DNA from: Hyphomonas sp.
GTDB lineage: Bacteria; Pseudomonadota; Alphaproteobacteria; Caulobacterales; Hyphomonadaceae
DNA: 13,058 nt
Direction: 5' to 3'
Assembly (NCBI GenBank): GCA_003486945.1
Contig: DNFL01000298.1
Coordinates: forward strand, 1 to 13,058
Part shown: in pieces, positions 7,095-13,058 of the stretch
Numbering within the stretch: the first letter of the stretch is position 1
How the letters are laid out: the number at the start of each line of letters is the position of its first letter
Program-made: the position numbers and the translations under genes
Notes under the pieces: generated by a model
The model's database searches: none
Seen by the model: only the letters and a program-made list of their open reading frames with translations
What the model was told of the DNA's origin: nothing

Positions 7095-7149
7095 CAGGCA
7101 GCCTGCCGGGGGATTGCCGCCGGATCAGGCAGCACAACTTGCAGGCAGC
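7095..7149 (+). repeat. three direct copies of CAGGCAGC upstream of the ATP-grasp/Anbu operon
   Basis: Perfect 8-bp copies occur at 7095-7102, 7126-7133 and 7142-7149, start-to-start 31 and 16 bases; the first two extend to 9 bp (TCAGGCAGC). They fill the middle of the 124-base gap between the permease and the ATP-grasp gene, ending 52 bases before its start codon. The first copy is also part of a small dyad, CAGG-CAG-CCTG. A regulator binding site is possible; function is not shown by sequence. Confidence 0.5.
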
Positions 7150-7201
7150 CCATCACGCGAACCCCGTTGAGCGCCGGTGAATCCCGCGTAATGTCAGGTA
7201 C

Positions 7202-8629
7202 ATGGGAGAAACACCGGCGTTTTTTAACGAGATGGATGGGGGCGGCGACAAGCCGCGCGCGCCTTATTCCAAGTATGGCGACTGGTTTGCAGCCGAGCCG
7301 CCCGAACGGCTGCGCCGCAAGGCGCGCGAGGCGGAGACCTTTTTCCGGCGCACCGGCATCACCTTCAACGTCTATGGCGCGGCGGATGCGGATGAGCGGC
7401 TGATCCCGTTCGACATCGTGCCGCGCATCATCTCGGCGCGCGAGTGGACGAAGCTGACGCGGGGCATCGAGCAGCGGGTGCGGGCGATCAACGCCTTCCT
7501 GCATGATATCTACCACCGCCAGGAAATCCTGCGGGCGGGGCGCATCCCGGTCGAGCTGATCGAGAACAATGACGCCTTCCTGCCGAAGATGATCGGCGTC
7601 GCGCCGCCCGGCGGGATCTATACGCATATCATCGGTGTCGATCTGGTGCGCACCAGCGAGAACGAGTTCTTCGTGCTGGAGGACAATGCGCGCACGCCGT
7701 CCGGTGTCTCCTACATGCTGGAGAACCGGGAGACGATGCTGCAGATGTTCCCGGAACTGTTCACGAAAATACGTGTGCGGCCGGTGAGCGATTACCCGAA
7801 GATGCTGCGCCGGTCGTTGTCGGCCTGTGCGCCGAATGTCAGCAAGGGCAGGCCGGTGGTGGCCGTGCTGACGCCGGGCATCCACAACTCGGCCTATTAC
7901 GAGCACGCCTTCCTCGCCGACCAGATGGGCGCCGAACTGGTGGAGGGTCATGACTTGCGCGTGGTAGATGGCCGTATCGCGATGCGCACGACGCTCGGCT
8001 ATACGCCGATTGATGTGCTCTACCGCCGCGTCGATGACGACTATCTCGATCCGCTGAATTTCCGCCCCGATTCTTATCTGGGCGTGCCGGGCATCCTGGA
8101 TGTCTACCGCTCAGGCGGCATCACCATCGCCAATGCGCCAGGCACCGGGATTGCGGATGACAAGGCGATCTATTCATACATGCCGGACATCGTGCAGTTC
8201 TATACAGGCGAAAAGCCGATCCTGAAGAATGTGCCGACATGGCGCTGCTCTGAGCCCTCCTCGCTCGCCTACGTGCTGGACCATCTTTGCGAGTTGGTGG
8301 TGAAGGAAGTGCACGGCTCCGGCGGCTATGGCATGCTGGTCGGCCCGGCGGCGTCGAAGAAGGAAATCGAGGCGTTCCGCGCGAAGCTGACGGCGAAGCC
8401 CGGCAATTACATCGCGCAGCCGACGCTGGCGCTTTCGACGGTGCCGATCCTTACGCGCGCCGGTCTCGCGCCGCGGCATGTGGACCTGCGCCCGTTTGTG
8501 CTGATGTCGCCGGAAGGGATCGAGATCACGCCCGGCGGCCTGACGCGCGTGGCGCTGAAGAAGGGCTCGCTGGTCGTCAATTCGAGCCAGGGCGGCGGCA
8601 CCAAAGATACCTGGGTTCTGGAGGACTAG
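7202..8629 (+). CDS. circularly permuted ATP-grasp type 2 family protein
   Basis: A 475-residue cytoplasmic protein of the circularly permuted ATP-grasp family (DUF404/DUF407 group). Family members are predicted carboxylate-amine ligases that use ATP to form an amide or peptide bond; the substrate is not known. It matches the family along its whole length: FFNEM near the N-terminus (7-11), IPFDIVPRII (68-77), QRVRAINAFLHDIYHRQEIL (91-110), VLEDNARTPSGVSYMLENR (158-176), LTPGIHNSAYYEHAFLA (223-239), GTGIADDKAIY (314-324), VVKEVHGSGGYGML (366-379), PRHVDLRPFV (424-433) and NSSQGGGTKDTWVL (460-473). No key motif is missing. The Shine-Dalgarno is weak (AGG 3 bases before ATG), but an in-frame TGA at 7178-7180 and conserved residues before Met11 fix the start. 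It is the first gene of a four-gene operon; the alpha-E gene begins 5 bases after its stop. Confidence 0.93.
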   Translation: MGETPAFFNEMDGGGDKPRAPYSKYGDWFAAEPPERLRRKAREAETFFRRTGITFNVYGAADADERLIPFDIVPRIISAREWTKLTRGIEQRVRAINAFLHDIYHRQEILRAGRIPVELIENNDAFLPKMIGVAPPGGIYTHIIGVDLVRTSENEFFVLEDNARTPSGVSYMLENRETMLQMFPELFTKIRVRPVSDYPKMLRRSLSACAPNVSKGRPVVAVLTPGIHNSAYYEHAFLADQMGAELVEGHDLRVVDGRIAMRTTLGYTPIDVLYRRVDDDYLDPLNFRPDSYLGVPGILDVYRSGGITIANAPGTGIADDKAIYSYMPDIVQFYTGEKPILKNVPTWRCSEPSSLAYVLDHLCELVVKEVHGSGGYGMLVGPAASKKEIEAFRAKLTAKPGNYIAQPTLALSTVPILTRAGLAPRHVDLRPFVLMSPEGIEITPGGLTRVALKKGSLVVNSSQGGGTKDTWVLED

Positions 8630-8634
8630 GCGGC

Positions 8635-9576
8635 ATGCTGGGCAAGACCGCAGGGGGCCTCTTCTGGATGTTTCGCTATCTCGAGCGGGCGGAGAATACC
8701 GCGCGCCTCGCGGATGCGGGATTCCGCATTGCGCTGACACGCTCCGACCATGCCGAGGATGAGTGGGCCTCGATCATCGACACAGCGTCGGCGCGGCAGG
8801 CCTTTCTTGAATCCGGAGGCAAGTTTGACGGGCCGAGTGTCATCAATTTCCTGCTGCGCGACAGTGCGAACCCGTCGAGCGTGCTATCCGTGACCGAAGC
8901 GGCGCGCAACAATGCCCGCCTCGTGCGCACGGCGCTGACACGCGAAGTGTGGGAAGCGGTGAACGAGACATGGATCAAGCAGAAGGCCGCGCTTGCCCGC
9001 CCGGTGCGCGAGACGGACCTGCCGGATGTGCTCGGCCTGATCCGCAACCAGAGCGCCCTCGTGCGCGGCGCAACCGTCGGCACGATGTTGCGCAACGACA
9101 TCTACAATTTTGCCCGCATCGGCACCTTCGTGGAGCGGGCCGACAATATCGCGCGCATTCTGGACGTGAAGTATTATGTGCTGCTGCCTTCGGTGCAGCT
9201 GGTTGGTTCGACGCTGGACAATGTGCAATGGGAAACGATCCTGCGCGCGGCCTCGGCGGAGCGCTCGTTCCGCTGGTTGCATGGCGGCGAGACGCGGCCG
9301 CTGACGATTGCGGACTTTCTGATCCTCGACCGGCGGATGCCGCGCTCTCTGCTCTACTGCCTGCGCAAGATTGCCGGGAATCTGGGTCATTTGTGTGCGG
9401 ATTATGGTGTGCGCCGCCCGAGCCTTGAGGCGGCAATCGACCTGCGCGACCAGCTGGAAGAACTGTCCATTGACCAGGTGATGGAGCGCGGCCTGCACGA
9501 ATTCCTGACCAGCTTCATCCAGTCCAACAACGCCCTCGCCCGACAGGTCGAGGAAGACTTCCGTTTCAACAGTTGA
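8635..9576 (+). CDS. alpha-E domain-containing protein
   Basis: A 313-residue, largely alpha-helical cytoplasmic protein of the alpha-E family (named for its helical fold and conserved Glu/Arg pattern). It has no known enzymatic activity and is found almost always next to circularly permuted ATP-grasp genes, so it is probably a partner or substrate-binding subunit. The conserved signature occurs twice: FRYLERAENTARLAD (13-27) near the N-terminus and GTFVERADNIARILD (163-177), which suggests an internal duplication. RRMPRSLLYCL (233-243) is another typical segment. The start ATG at 8635 lies 5 bases after the ATP-grasp stop, with GAGGA inside the end of that gene as ribosome site. The open frame extends further 5' into the ATP-grasp gene but that part has no homology-like content and is excluded. 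Translation is probably coupled to the upstream gene. Confidence 0.92.
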   Translation: MLGKTAGGLFWMFRYLERAENTARLADAGFRIALTRSDHAEDEWASIIDTASARQAFLESGGKFDGPSVINFLLRDSANPSSVLSVTEAARNNARLVRTALTREVWEAVNETWIKQKAALARPVRETDLPDVLGLIRNQSALVRGATVGTMLRNDIYNFARIGTFVERADNIARILDVKYYVLLPSVQLVGSTLDNVQWETILRAASAERSFRWLHGGETRPLTIADFLILDRRMPRSLLYCLRKIAGNLGHLCADYGVRRPSLEAAIDLRDQLEELSIDQVMERGLHEFLTSFIQSNNALARQVEEDFRFNS

Positions 9577-9586
9577 GGGAAGATCG

Positions 9587-10390
9587 ATGCGTCTGAGAAT
9601 CCACCACACATCGCACTACACCTACACCGCGCCGGTTTCCTACGGCCTGCTGCAGCTGCGCCAGACGCCGAAATCGCGCGCCGGCCAGCAGGTGCTCGGC
9701 TGGGAGCTGAAGATCGAGGGCGGGCGGGTCGAGGCGGAGTATGAGGACCAGAACGCCAACTGGGTGCAGCTGGTCAGCGTGACGCCCGGTGCTTCGGAAC
9801 TGGTGATCACCAGCGACGGAGAGGTGGAAGTGGAAGACAAGGCCGGCGTGGTCGGCACCCATCGCGGCTTCGCGCCGCTCTGGCTGTTTCGCCGCTCCAC
9901 GCCGCTGACGCGCGCCGGGGCGCATGTGCGAAAGATTGCCCGCGCCGCGCCGGACAATACGGACGGCGACATCGCCCGCCTGCACGTCCTGGCCGGACTG
10001 GTGCGTGATGCCATCCGCTATGAACCCGGCTGGACGGACGTGGACACGAAGGCCGAGGACGCGCTGGAGGCGGGCCACGGCGTCTGCCAGGATCATGCGC
10101 ATGTGTTCATCTCGGCGGCACGCCTTCTTGGCTACCCGGCACGTTACGCGGGCGGCTACCTGATGATGAATGACCGGGTGCATCAGGATGCCGGCCATGC
10201 TTGGGCCGAGGTGCATGTCGACCGGCTCGGGTGGGTGGGTTTCGACATTTCCAACGCGATTTCCCCCGACAGCCGCTACGTTCGCGTGGCGACGGGTCTT
10301 GACTACCGCGAGGCAGCGCCTGTTTCTGGCATGCGGTTCGGCGCGGCAAGCGAATCGCTCGATGTTTCGATCCAGGTGCAGCAACAATAA
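9587..10390 (+). CDS. transglutaminase-like cysteine protease family protein
   Basis: A 267-residue protein with an N-terminal transglutaminase-associated beta domain (RIHHTSHYTYTAPV, 4-17, about 1-90) followed by the transglutaminase core (about 125-225). The papain-like triad is intact: Cys167 in GHGVCQDHAH, His204 in AGHAWAEVH and Asp220 in WVGFDISN. Bacterial members of this group usually act as peptidases or amidases rather than cross-linking enzymes. No signal peptide is visible, so a cytoplasmic location is likely. The ATG at 9587 is preceded by GAGGGAAG (9575-9582) overlapping the alpha-E stop codon, a clear sign of coupled translation; the gap is 10 bases. In this operon context it may trim, transfer or hydrolyse the amide bonds made by the ATP-grasp enzyme; that is inference. 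Confidence 0.92.
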   Translation: MRLRIHHTSHYTYTAPVSYGLLQLRQTPKSRAGQQVLGWELKIEGGRVEAEYEDQNANWVQLVSVTPGASELVITSDGEVEVEDKAGVVGTHRGFAPLWLFRRSTPLTRAGAHVRKIARAAPDNTDGDIARLHVLAGLVRDAIRYEPGWTDVDTKAEDALEAGHGVCQDHAHVFISAARLLGYPARYAGGYLMMNDRVHQDAGHAWAEVHVDRLGWVGFDISNAISPDSRYVRVATGLDYREAAPVSGMRFGAASESLDVSIQVQQQ

Positions 10391-10415
10391 GAAAGCCGAA
10401 TAACGGTTCCCTCCC

Positions 10416-11147
10416 ATGACCTATTGCGTCGGAATGAAGCTCAACGAAAGCCTGGTGTTCATGTCCGACACGCGGACGAACGCCGGTGTCGACAACATCT
10501 CCCGGTTCCGGAAGCTGTTCACTTGGCAAGTGCCGGGCGAGCGGGTGATCGTGCTGATGACGGCGGGCAACCTGGCCACAACGCAAGCAGTTGTCAGCTT
10601 GCTGGAGGAGCGCACGAAGGCGCCTTCCGAACGCCGGCCGTCGATCCTCGAAATGCCGACCATGTTCCAGATCGCGCGCCATGTCGGCGACACGCTGAAG
10701 GATGTGATCCAGTCCAACGCGCCGACCGGGCAGAAGGCGGACTCGACGTTCAACTCCACCATCATCCTCGGCGGACAGGTGAAGGACATGCCGCCCCGCA
10801 TGTTCATGATTTATCCGGAAGGCAATTTCATCGAGGCGAGCGATGACACGCCCTTCTTCCAGATCGGCGAGACGAAATATGGCCGGCCGATCCTGGTGCG
10901 CGCCTACGATCCGGCCATGAGCACGGAAGAGGCGGTGAAACTGCTGATGGTGTCGTTCGACTCCACCATCAAGGCGAACCTTTCCGTCGGCTTGCCGCTG
11001 GACCTGCAGGTGGTCGAAACCAATGCCCTGCGGTTGGGCAAATCGAAACGGATCGAAGCAGAAGACCCCTATTACCGCCAGATTTCCAGTGGATGGGGCG
11101 AAGCACTGAAGAAAGCATTCGACTCGCTGCCTCCCTTCAGGTTTTGA
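10416..11147 (+). CDS. Anbu, proteasome-type NTN-hydrolase peptidase
   Basis: A 243-residue proteasome-type peptidase of the Anbu family (ancestral beta subunit), related to HslV and 20S beta subunits. Removal of Met1 would expose Thr2 as the N-terminal nucleophile, and this requirement fixes the start at 10416 rather than at Met7. The proteasome-like catalytic partners are visible: Asp18 in MSDTRTNAG and Lys33 in FRKLF, with IGETKYGRPIL (150-160) and FDSTIKANLSVGLPLDL (181-197) supplying the remaining conserved active-site positions. Published structures of homologues show open spiral or lock-washer assemblies rather than closed rings; peptidase activity has been hard to demonstrate and no natural substrate is established. 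It is the last gene of the operon. The 25-base gap before it ends in a pyrimidine-rich TTCCCTCCC with no clear Shine-Dalgarno, so translation may depend on the upstream gene. Confidence 0.93.
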   Translation: MTYCVGMKLNESLVFMSDTRTNAGVDNISRFRKLFTWQVPGERVIVLMTAGNLATTQAVVSLLEERTKAPSERRPSILEMPTMFQIARHVGDTLKDVIQSNAPTGQKADSTFNSTIILGGQVKDMPPRMFMIYPEGNFIEASDDTPFFQIGETKYGRPILVRAYDPAMSTEEAVKLLMVSFDSTIKANLSVGLPLDLQVVETNALRLGKSKRIEAEDPYYRQISSGWGEALKKAFDSLPPFRF

Positions 11148-11153
11148 CAAGGT

Positions 11154-11198
11154 GCCGGTGCAAGTGTGCCGGCTGATTTGACGCCGCTTTGTGCGGCG
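11154..11198 (+). other. tandem small inverted repeats between Anbu and DUF481 genes
   Basis: Two stem-loops are possible: GCCGG (11154-11158) with CCGGC (11169-11173) and the perfect CGCCGC-TTTGT-GCGGCG (11182-11198). Neither is followed by a T-run. The second ends 6 bases before the Shine-Dalgarno of the DUF481 gene. They may act as a weak or Rho-assisted terminator for the operon, an mRNA 3' end protector, or a leader structure for the next gene. Confidence 0.35.
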
Positions 11199-11204
11199 CA
11201 GAAC

Positions 11205-11210
11205 AGGAGA
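11205..11210 (+). promoter_or_regulatory. ribosome binding site deciding the DUF481 start
   Basis: AGGAGA, 5 bases before the ATG at 11216. It selects this start, which also begins a proper signal peptide, over the upstream in-frame ATG at 11189. Confidence 0.7.
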
Positions 11211-11215
11211 CACGC

Positions 11216-11959
11216 ATGAAACTGTTTTTCGCCGCCATGGCATCCGGATTCTGTATCGCAATGCCTGCGTTTGCAGATGACGCGAAATGGAAGGGCGAAG
11301 GATCGTTCAGTGCGGGCCTCAACACAGGCAATACAGAGACCAGCGATCTCGGCATTGGCCTGAAGATGGCGCGCGAAACGCAGGTCTGGAAGAACAGCGT
11401 CGAGTTTGTTGCAGACTATGGCACCAAGAATGGCAGCGAGACCAAGAACCGTATGTTCTTCGCCGGCCAGACCAACCGTACACTGAATGATGACGCGTTT
11501 GTCTTTGCCCGCGTGTCGCATGAGGTGGACGAGTTCTCGGCGTTTGACAGCCGCTCCTTCATCGGCGGCGGTTTCGGCTGGCAGGTGTTTGAAGGCCCGC
11601 CGGCGCGGTGGTCGCTTGAAGGCGGTCCGGGCCTGAAATTTGACGAAGTGAAGGAAATCACAAGCGGGGATCCGCCCGTCACCGTTCCGGGGCGTACGGA
11701 CGAATCTTTCTCGTTCATTGCGGCCTCGAAGTTCGGCTATGTGTTCAATGATGCCGTGAAGCTCAGCAACGACACGAGCCTGCTCTATGCTGACACATCA
11801 ACCCAGATTGGCAACAAGGCGAGCCTGACGGCACTGCTGACCAAAAGCCTGTCGGCCCGCTTCTCCGTCGAAGTGCGCCACGATACCGATCCGAAGCCGG
11901 GATTCGAAGAAACCGACACTGCAACTCGCATGTCGATTGTCTATGCCTTCGGCGGCTGA
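11216..11959 (+). CDS. DUF481 (YdiY-like) outer-membrane beta-barrel protein
   Basis: A 247-residue exported protein of the DUF481 family (YdiY, called salt-induced outer-membrane protein). Residues 1-20 form a signal peptide with probable cleavage after AMPAFA. The mature part starts with WKGEGSFSAGLNTGNTETSD, typical of the family, and continues as alternating amphipathic strands with Gly/aromatic turns (SFIGGGFGWQVF, WSLEGGPGLKF, FGYVFNDAVKLSNDTSLLYA), consistent with a beta barrel. The C-terminus is VYAFGG, with the aromatic residue a few positions from the end instead of last. The family's function is unknown; pore or osmotic-stress roles have been suggested. It lies 68 bases after Anbu on the same strand and could be read through or have its own promoter. 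It converges with the C39-like gene at a 7-base gap. Confidence 0.88.
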   Translation: MKLFFAAMASGFCIAMPAFADDAKWKGEGSFSAGLNTGNTETSDLGIGLKMARETQVWKNSVEFVADYGTKNGSETKNRMFFAGQTNRTLNDDAFVFARVSHEVDEFSAFDSRSFIGGGFGWQVFEGPPARWSLEGGPGLKFDEVKEITSGDPPVTVPGRTDESFSFIAASKFGYVFNDAVKLSNDTSLLYADTSTQIGNKASLTALLTKSLSARFSVEVRHDTDPKPGFEETDTATRMSIVYAFGG

Positions 11960-11966
11960 CAAGCTT

Positions 11967-12662
11967 TTATTTCCGGCTGAACACAATGGCGGCGTCGCCG
12001 AAGGGTGCGCGGTAGCGTTCGAAGCGCTGGGCGGAGATGGTGCGAAATCCGGCAACGGGTTCCAGCACGACAAACTTGTCGCCTTCGTATCCTGCAACGA
12101 GAACAAAGTGGTTCAGCATCGACCAGTTGGTTTTTTCTGACAGCCAGGCGGTGCGGGACGTAACGATTTCTGCGGGCAAGCCCAGTACGGGCACATTCAT
12201 TCCCGGCAGCTGGCGGGATTGTACGTAGACGGAGGGAACCTTGACGGGCACCAGTACGGGTCGCCCGGCTTCCAGTTCGCCGATCACGCCTGCTGCGGGA
12301 ATGCGCACAGCGCTTGCCAGCAGGCCGCTGGCATCGGCGAGCGCCAGCAGTTCGGCCATCGAATAGCCGATTACGGTATCGGCAGGTGGGGACGCAGCGA
12401 AGATGTCAGCGCCGCGAACTGTTCCAGCGCCGTGCCAGTAGTTGATCAGGCTTGCGAGCGCATGCGCGCCGCACGCTGCGCCGTCTTCCTGCGGATCATG
12501 CACGAGCGGCAGGAGAAGGGTTTCTGGTGGGTCAACCGCCGCGCCAAACAATTCGAAACTGTTCTGGCTGGTGCGCGCCGCAAACGCAGACGGATCTGAG
12601 GCGGGGTGTATGGCGCAGGCGCTCAAACCGAACGCCAGCGCCATACTGAAGACAGGCCGCAT
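11967..12662 (-). CDS. C39-like cysteine peptidase, putative lipoprotein
   Basis: A 231-residue protein with a lipoprotein signal: hydrophobic 4-15 and lipobox LSAC with Cys16, so it is probably anchored in the envelope facing the periplasm. The rest resembles the papain-fold C39 peptidase-like family. Gln58 in DPQEDGAACGAHAL is placed as the oxyanion residue, Cys64 as nucleophile, and His185 in NHFVLVAGY as general base. The third residue, usually Asp or Asn in a DP motif, is Glu201 in VVLEPVAG. The remaining domain (about 80-150) has the helix-strand pattern of the family including LEAGRPVLVPV. The ATG lies 2 bases after the stop of the small upstream gene and has no purine-rich ribosome site, so its translation is probably coupled. 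C39-like lipoproteins paired with a short membrane protein occur elsewhere (PA2778/PA2779-type pairs); whether this is the same family is uncertain. Confidence 0.7.
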   Translation of the reverse strand: MRPVFSMALAFGLSACAIHPASDPSAFAARTSQNSFELFGAAVDPPETLLLPLVHDPQEDGAACGAHALASLINYWHGAGTVRGADIFAASPPADTVIGYSMAELLALADASGLLASAVRIPAAGVIGELEAGRPVLVPVKVPSVYVQSRQLPGMNVPVLGLPAEIVTSRTAWLSEKTNWSMLNHFVLVAGYEGDKFVVLEPVAGFRTISAQRFERYRAPFGDAAIVFSRK

Positions 12663-12664
12663 CG

Positions 12665-12982
12665 TCAGACGACGGAGGCAATCACCACGACAATGGCGAC
12701 CAGGCCAATAAGTGCGAGAATGTTGTTGTTGGAAAGGCCGGCATTGTAGGCTTCGGCCTCTTCCGGGGTCAGCACCTGCACGTGATAGCCTTGCTCTTCA
12801 TACGCGCGCACCTCTGCGGTTTCCGCTTCGGTGAGGCCGTAGCGCGCGAGTTCACTGTCGGAGAATGTCTGCGCAGGCACGCTGCGGAACTGCGATGCCG
12901 GGGCCTGTGCCATGGCAAGCGGCGCGGCGATCTGGGACAGCGCGAAGCCGAGCGCGATGGCGGCGGGAAGACGGTTTTTCAT
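12665..12982 (-). CDS. small exported protein with C-terminal membrane anchor
   Basis: A 105-residue protein. It has a signal peptide (1-25, cleavage probably after PLAMA), a short acidic, helix-forming periplasmic segment with ARYGLTEAETAEVRAYEEQGYHVQVLTPEEAEAYNAGLSN split across 46-85, and a C-terminal hydrophobic helix (about 87-105, ending IVVVIASVV) with no residues after it. The product would be a small membrane protein with its body outside the cytoplasm. GAGGAG (12988-12993) lies 5 bases before the ATG. Its stop is 2 bases before the start of the C39-like lipoprotein gene, so the two form an operon and probably work together. The layout is reminiscent of PA2779-type partners of PA2778-type cysteine peptidases, but I cannot confirm homology. 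A chaperone, inhibitor or anchor for the protease are all possible. Confidence 0.72.
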   Translation of the reverse strand: MKNRLPAAIALGFALSQIAAPLAMAQAPASQFRSVPAQTFSDSELARYGLTEAETAEVRAYEEQGYHVQVLTPEEAEAYNAGLSNNNILALIGLVAIVVVIASVV

Positions 12983-13001
12983 GTAAACTCCTCTGCGTTT
13001 G

Positions 13002-13011
13002 TTTGTACAAA
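13002..13011. promoter_or_regulatory. 10-bp palindrome upstream of the small protein/C39 pair
   Basis: TTTGTACAAA is a perfect palindrome whose near edge is 19 bases upstream of the ATG of the small exported protein. Its location fits an operator or part of a promoter, but no clear -35/-10 pair is visible within the 76 bases that remain before the window edge. Confidence 0.3.
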
Positions 13012-13058
13012 ACCGTTCGGAAGCGACCCCCGGCTTGAAGAAGCCCGTGTCACTGAAC

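Larger units (their letters stand above)
7202..11147 (+). other. four-gene operon: ATP-grasp, alpha-E, transglutaminase-like, Anbu
   Basis: The four genes run on one strand with gaps of 5, 10 and 25 bases and form one apparent transcription unit. In comparative genomics this set is a recurring neighbourhood of the proteasome-related protein Anbu, and has been proposed to make and/or process an unusual peptide or peptide tag. Here all members are full length with intact recognised motifs. What is made or degraded is not known from the sequence. Confidence 0.85.

Noticed and set aside
5527..7137. 536-codon minus-strand ORF
   Set aside because: It lies antisense to the SLC13 permease and encodes a His/Arg/Gln-rich product with no domain pattern; a GC-rich shadow frame.
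7094..7951. 285-codon minus-strand ORF over the ATP-grasp gene
   Set aside because: The plus-strand protein matches its family along its full length; this one has no coherent content.
8287..8634. 5' extension of the alpha-E frame into the ATP-grasp gene
   Set aside because: The extension is Arg/Gly-rich out-of-frame translation of conserved ATP-grasp sequence; the family signature starts just after ATG 8635.
10107..11261. 384-codon minus-strand ORF
   Set aside because: Antisense to the transglutaminase and Anbu genes, both with intact catalytic motifs; the product is Arg/His-rich without recognisable features.
13032..13045. GGCTT-GAAG-AAGCC hairpin as a terminator near the right edge
   Set aside because: Short stem and no T-run on either strand; the neighbouring gene is outside the window.

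Overview
The window is a GC-rich, densely coding stretch of a Gram-negative bacterial chromosome. Gene content and style suggest an alphaproteobacterium, possibly Hyphomonadaceae/Caulobacterales; that placement is inference from overall resemblance, not from a marker gene. No phage genes, transposases, CRISPR arrays or sharp changes in composition are visible. No intergenic gap exceeds about 140 bases, and no convincing intrinsic terminator (stem plus T-run) was found.

Layout: (1) 1-2197, plus strand: the 3' part of a ThiO-like FAD amine oxidase, then an acyl-CoA dehydrogenase with an isovaleryl/long-chain type catalytic glutamate. (2) 2203-4000, minus strand: rlmB-like 23S rRNA 2'-O-methyltransferase followed by a bitopic or two-pass envelope protein of unknown function. 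(3) 4104-4300, plus: tRNA-Tyr(GTA) and tRNA-Gly(TCC). (4) 4379-7077, plus: a b-type cytochrome of the cytochrome b561/HupC type and an SLC13-type anion permease with two RCK_C domains. (5) 7202-11147, plus: a tight four-gene operon of circularly permuted ATP-grasp, alpha-E protein, transglutaminase-like protease and the proteasome-related NTN hydrolase Anbu. (6) 11216-11959, plus: a DUF481 outer-membrane protein. (7) 11967-12982, minus: a small exported membrane peptide gene coupled to a C39-like lipoprotein cysteine protease.

The most interesting unit is region 5. The same four families recur together in many proteobacteria. The ATP-grasp enzyme is predicted to form amide/peptide bonds, the transglutaminase fold and Anbu are hydrolases with intact catalytic residues here, and alpha-E is a helical partner. 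The substrate or product is unknown. Upstream of this operon lie three copies of an 8-bp direct repeat that could be a regulatory site. A second pair worth attention is the lipoprotein protease and its small membrane partner at the right end. The rest looks like ordinary metabolism, translation and envelope functions.
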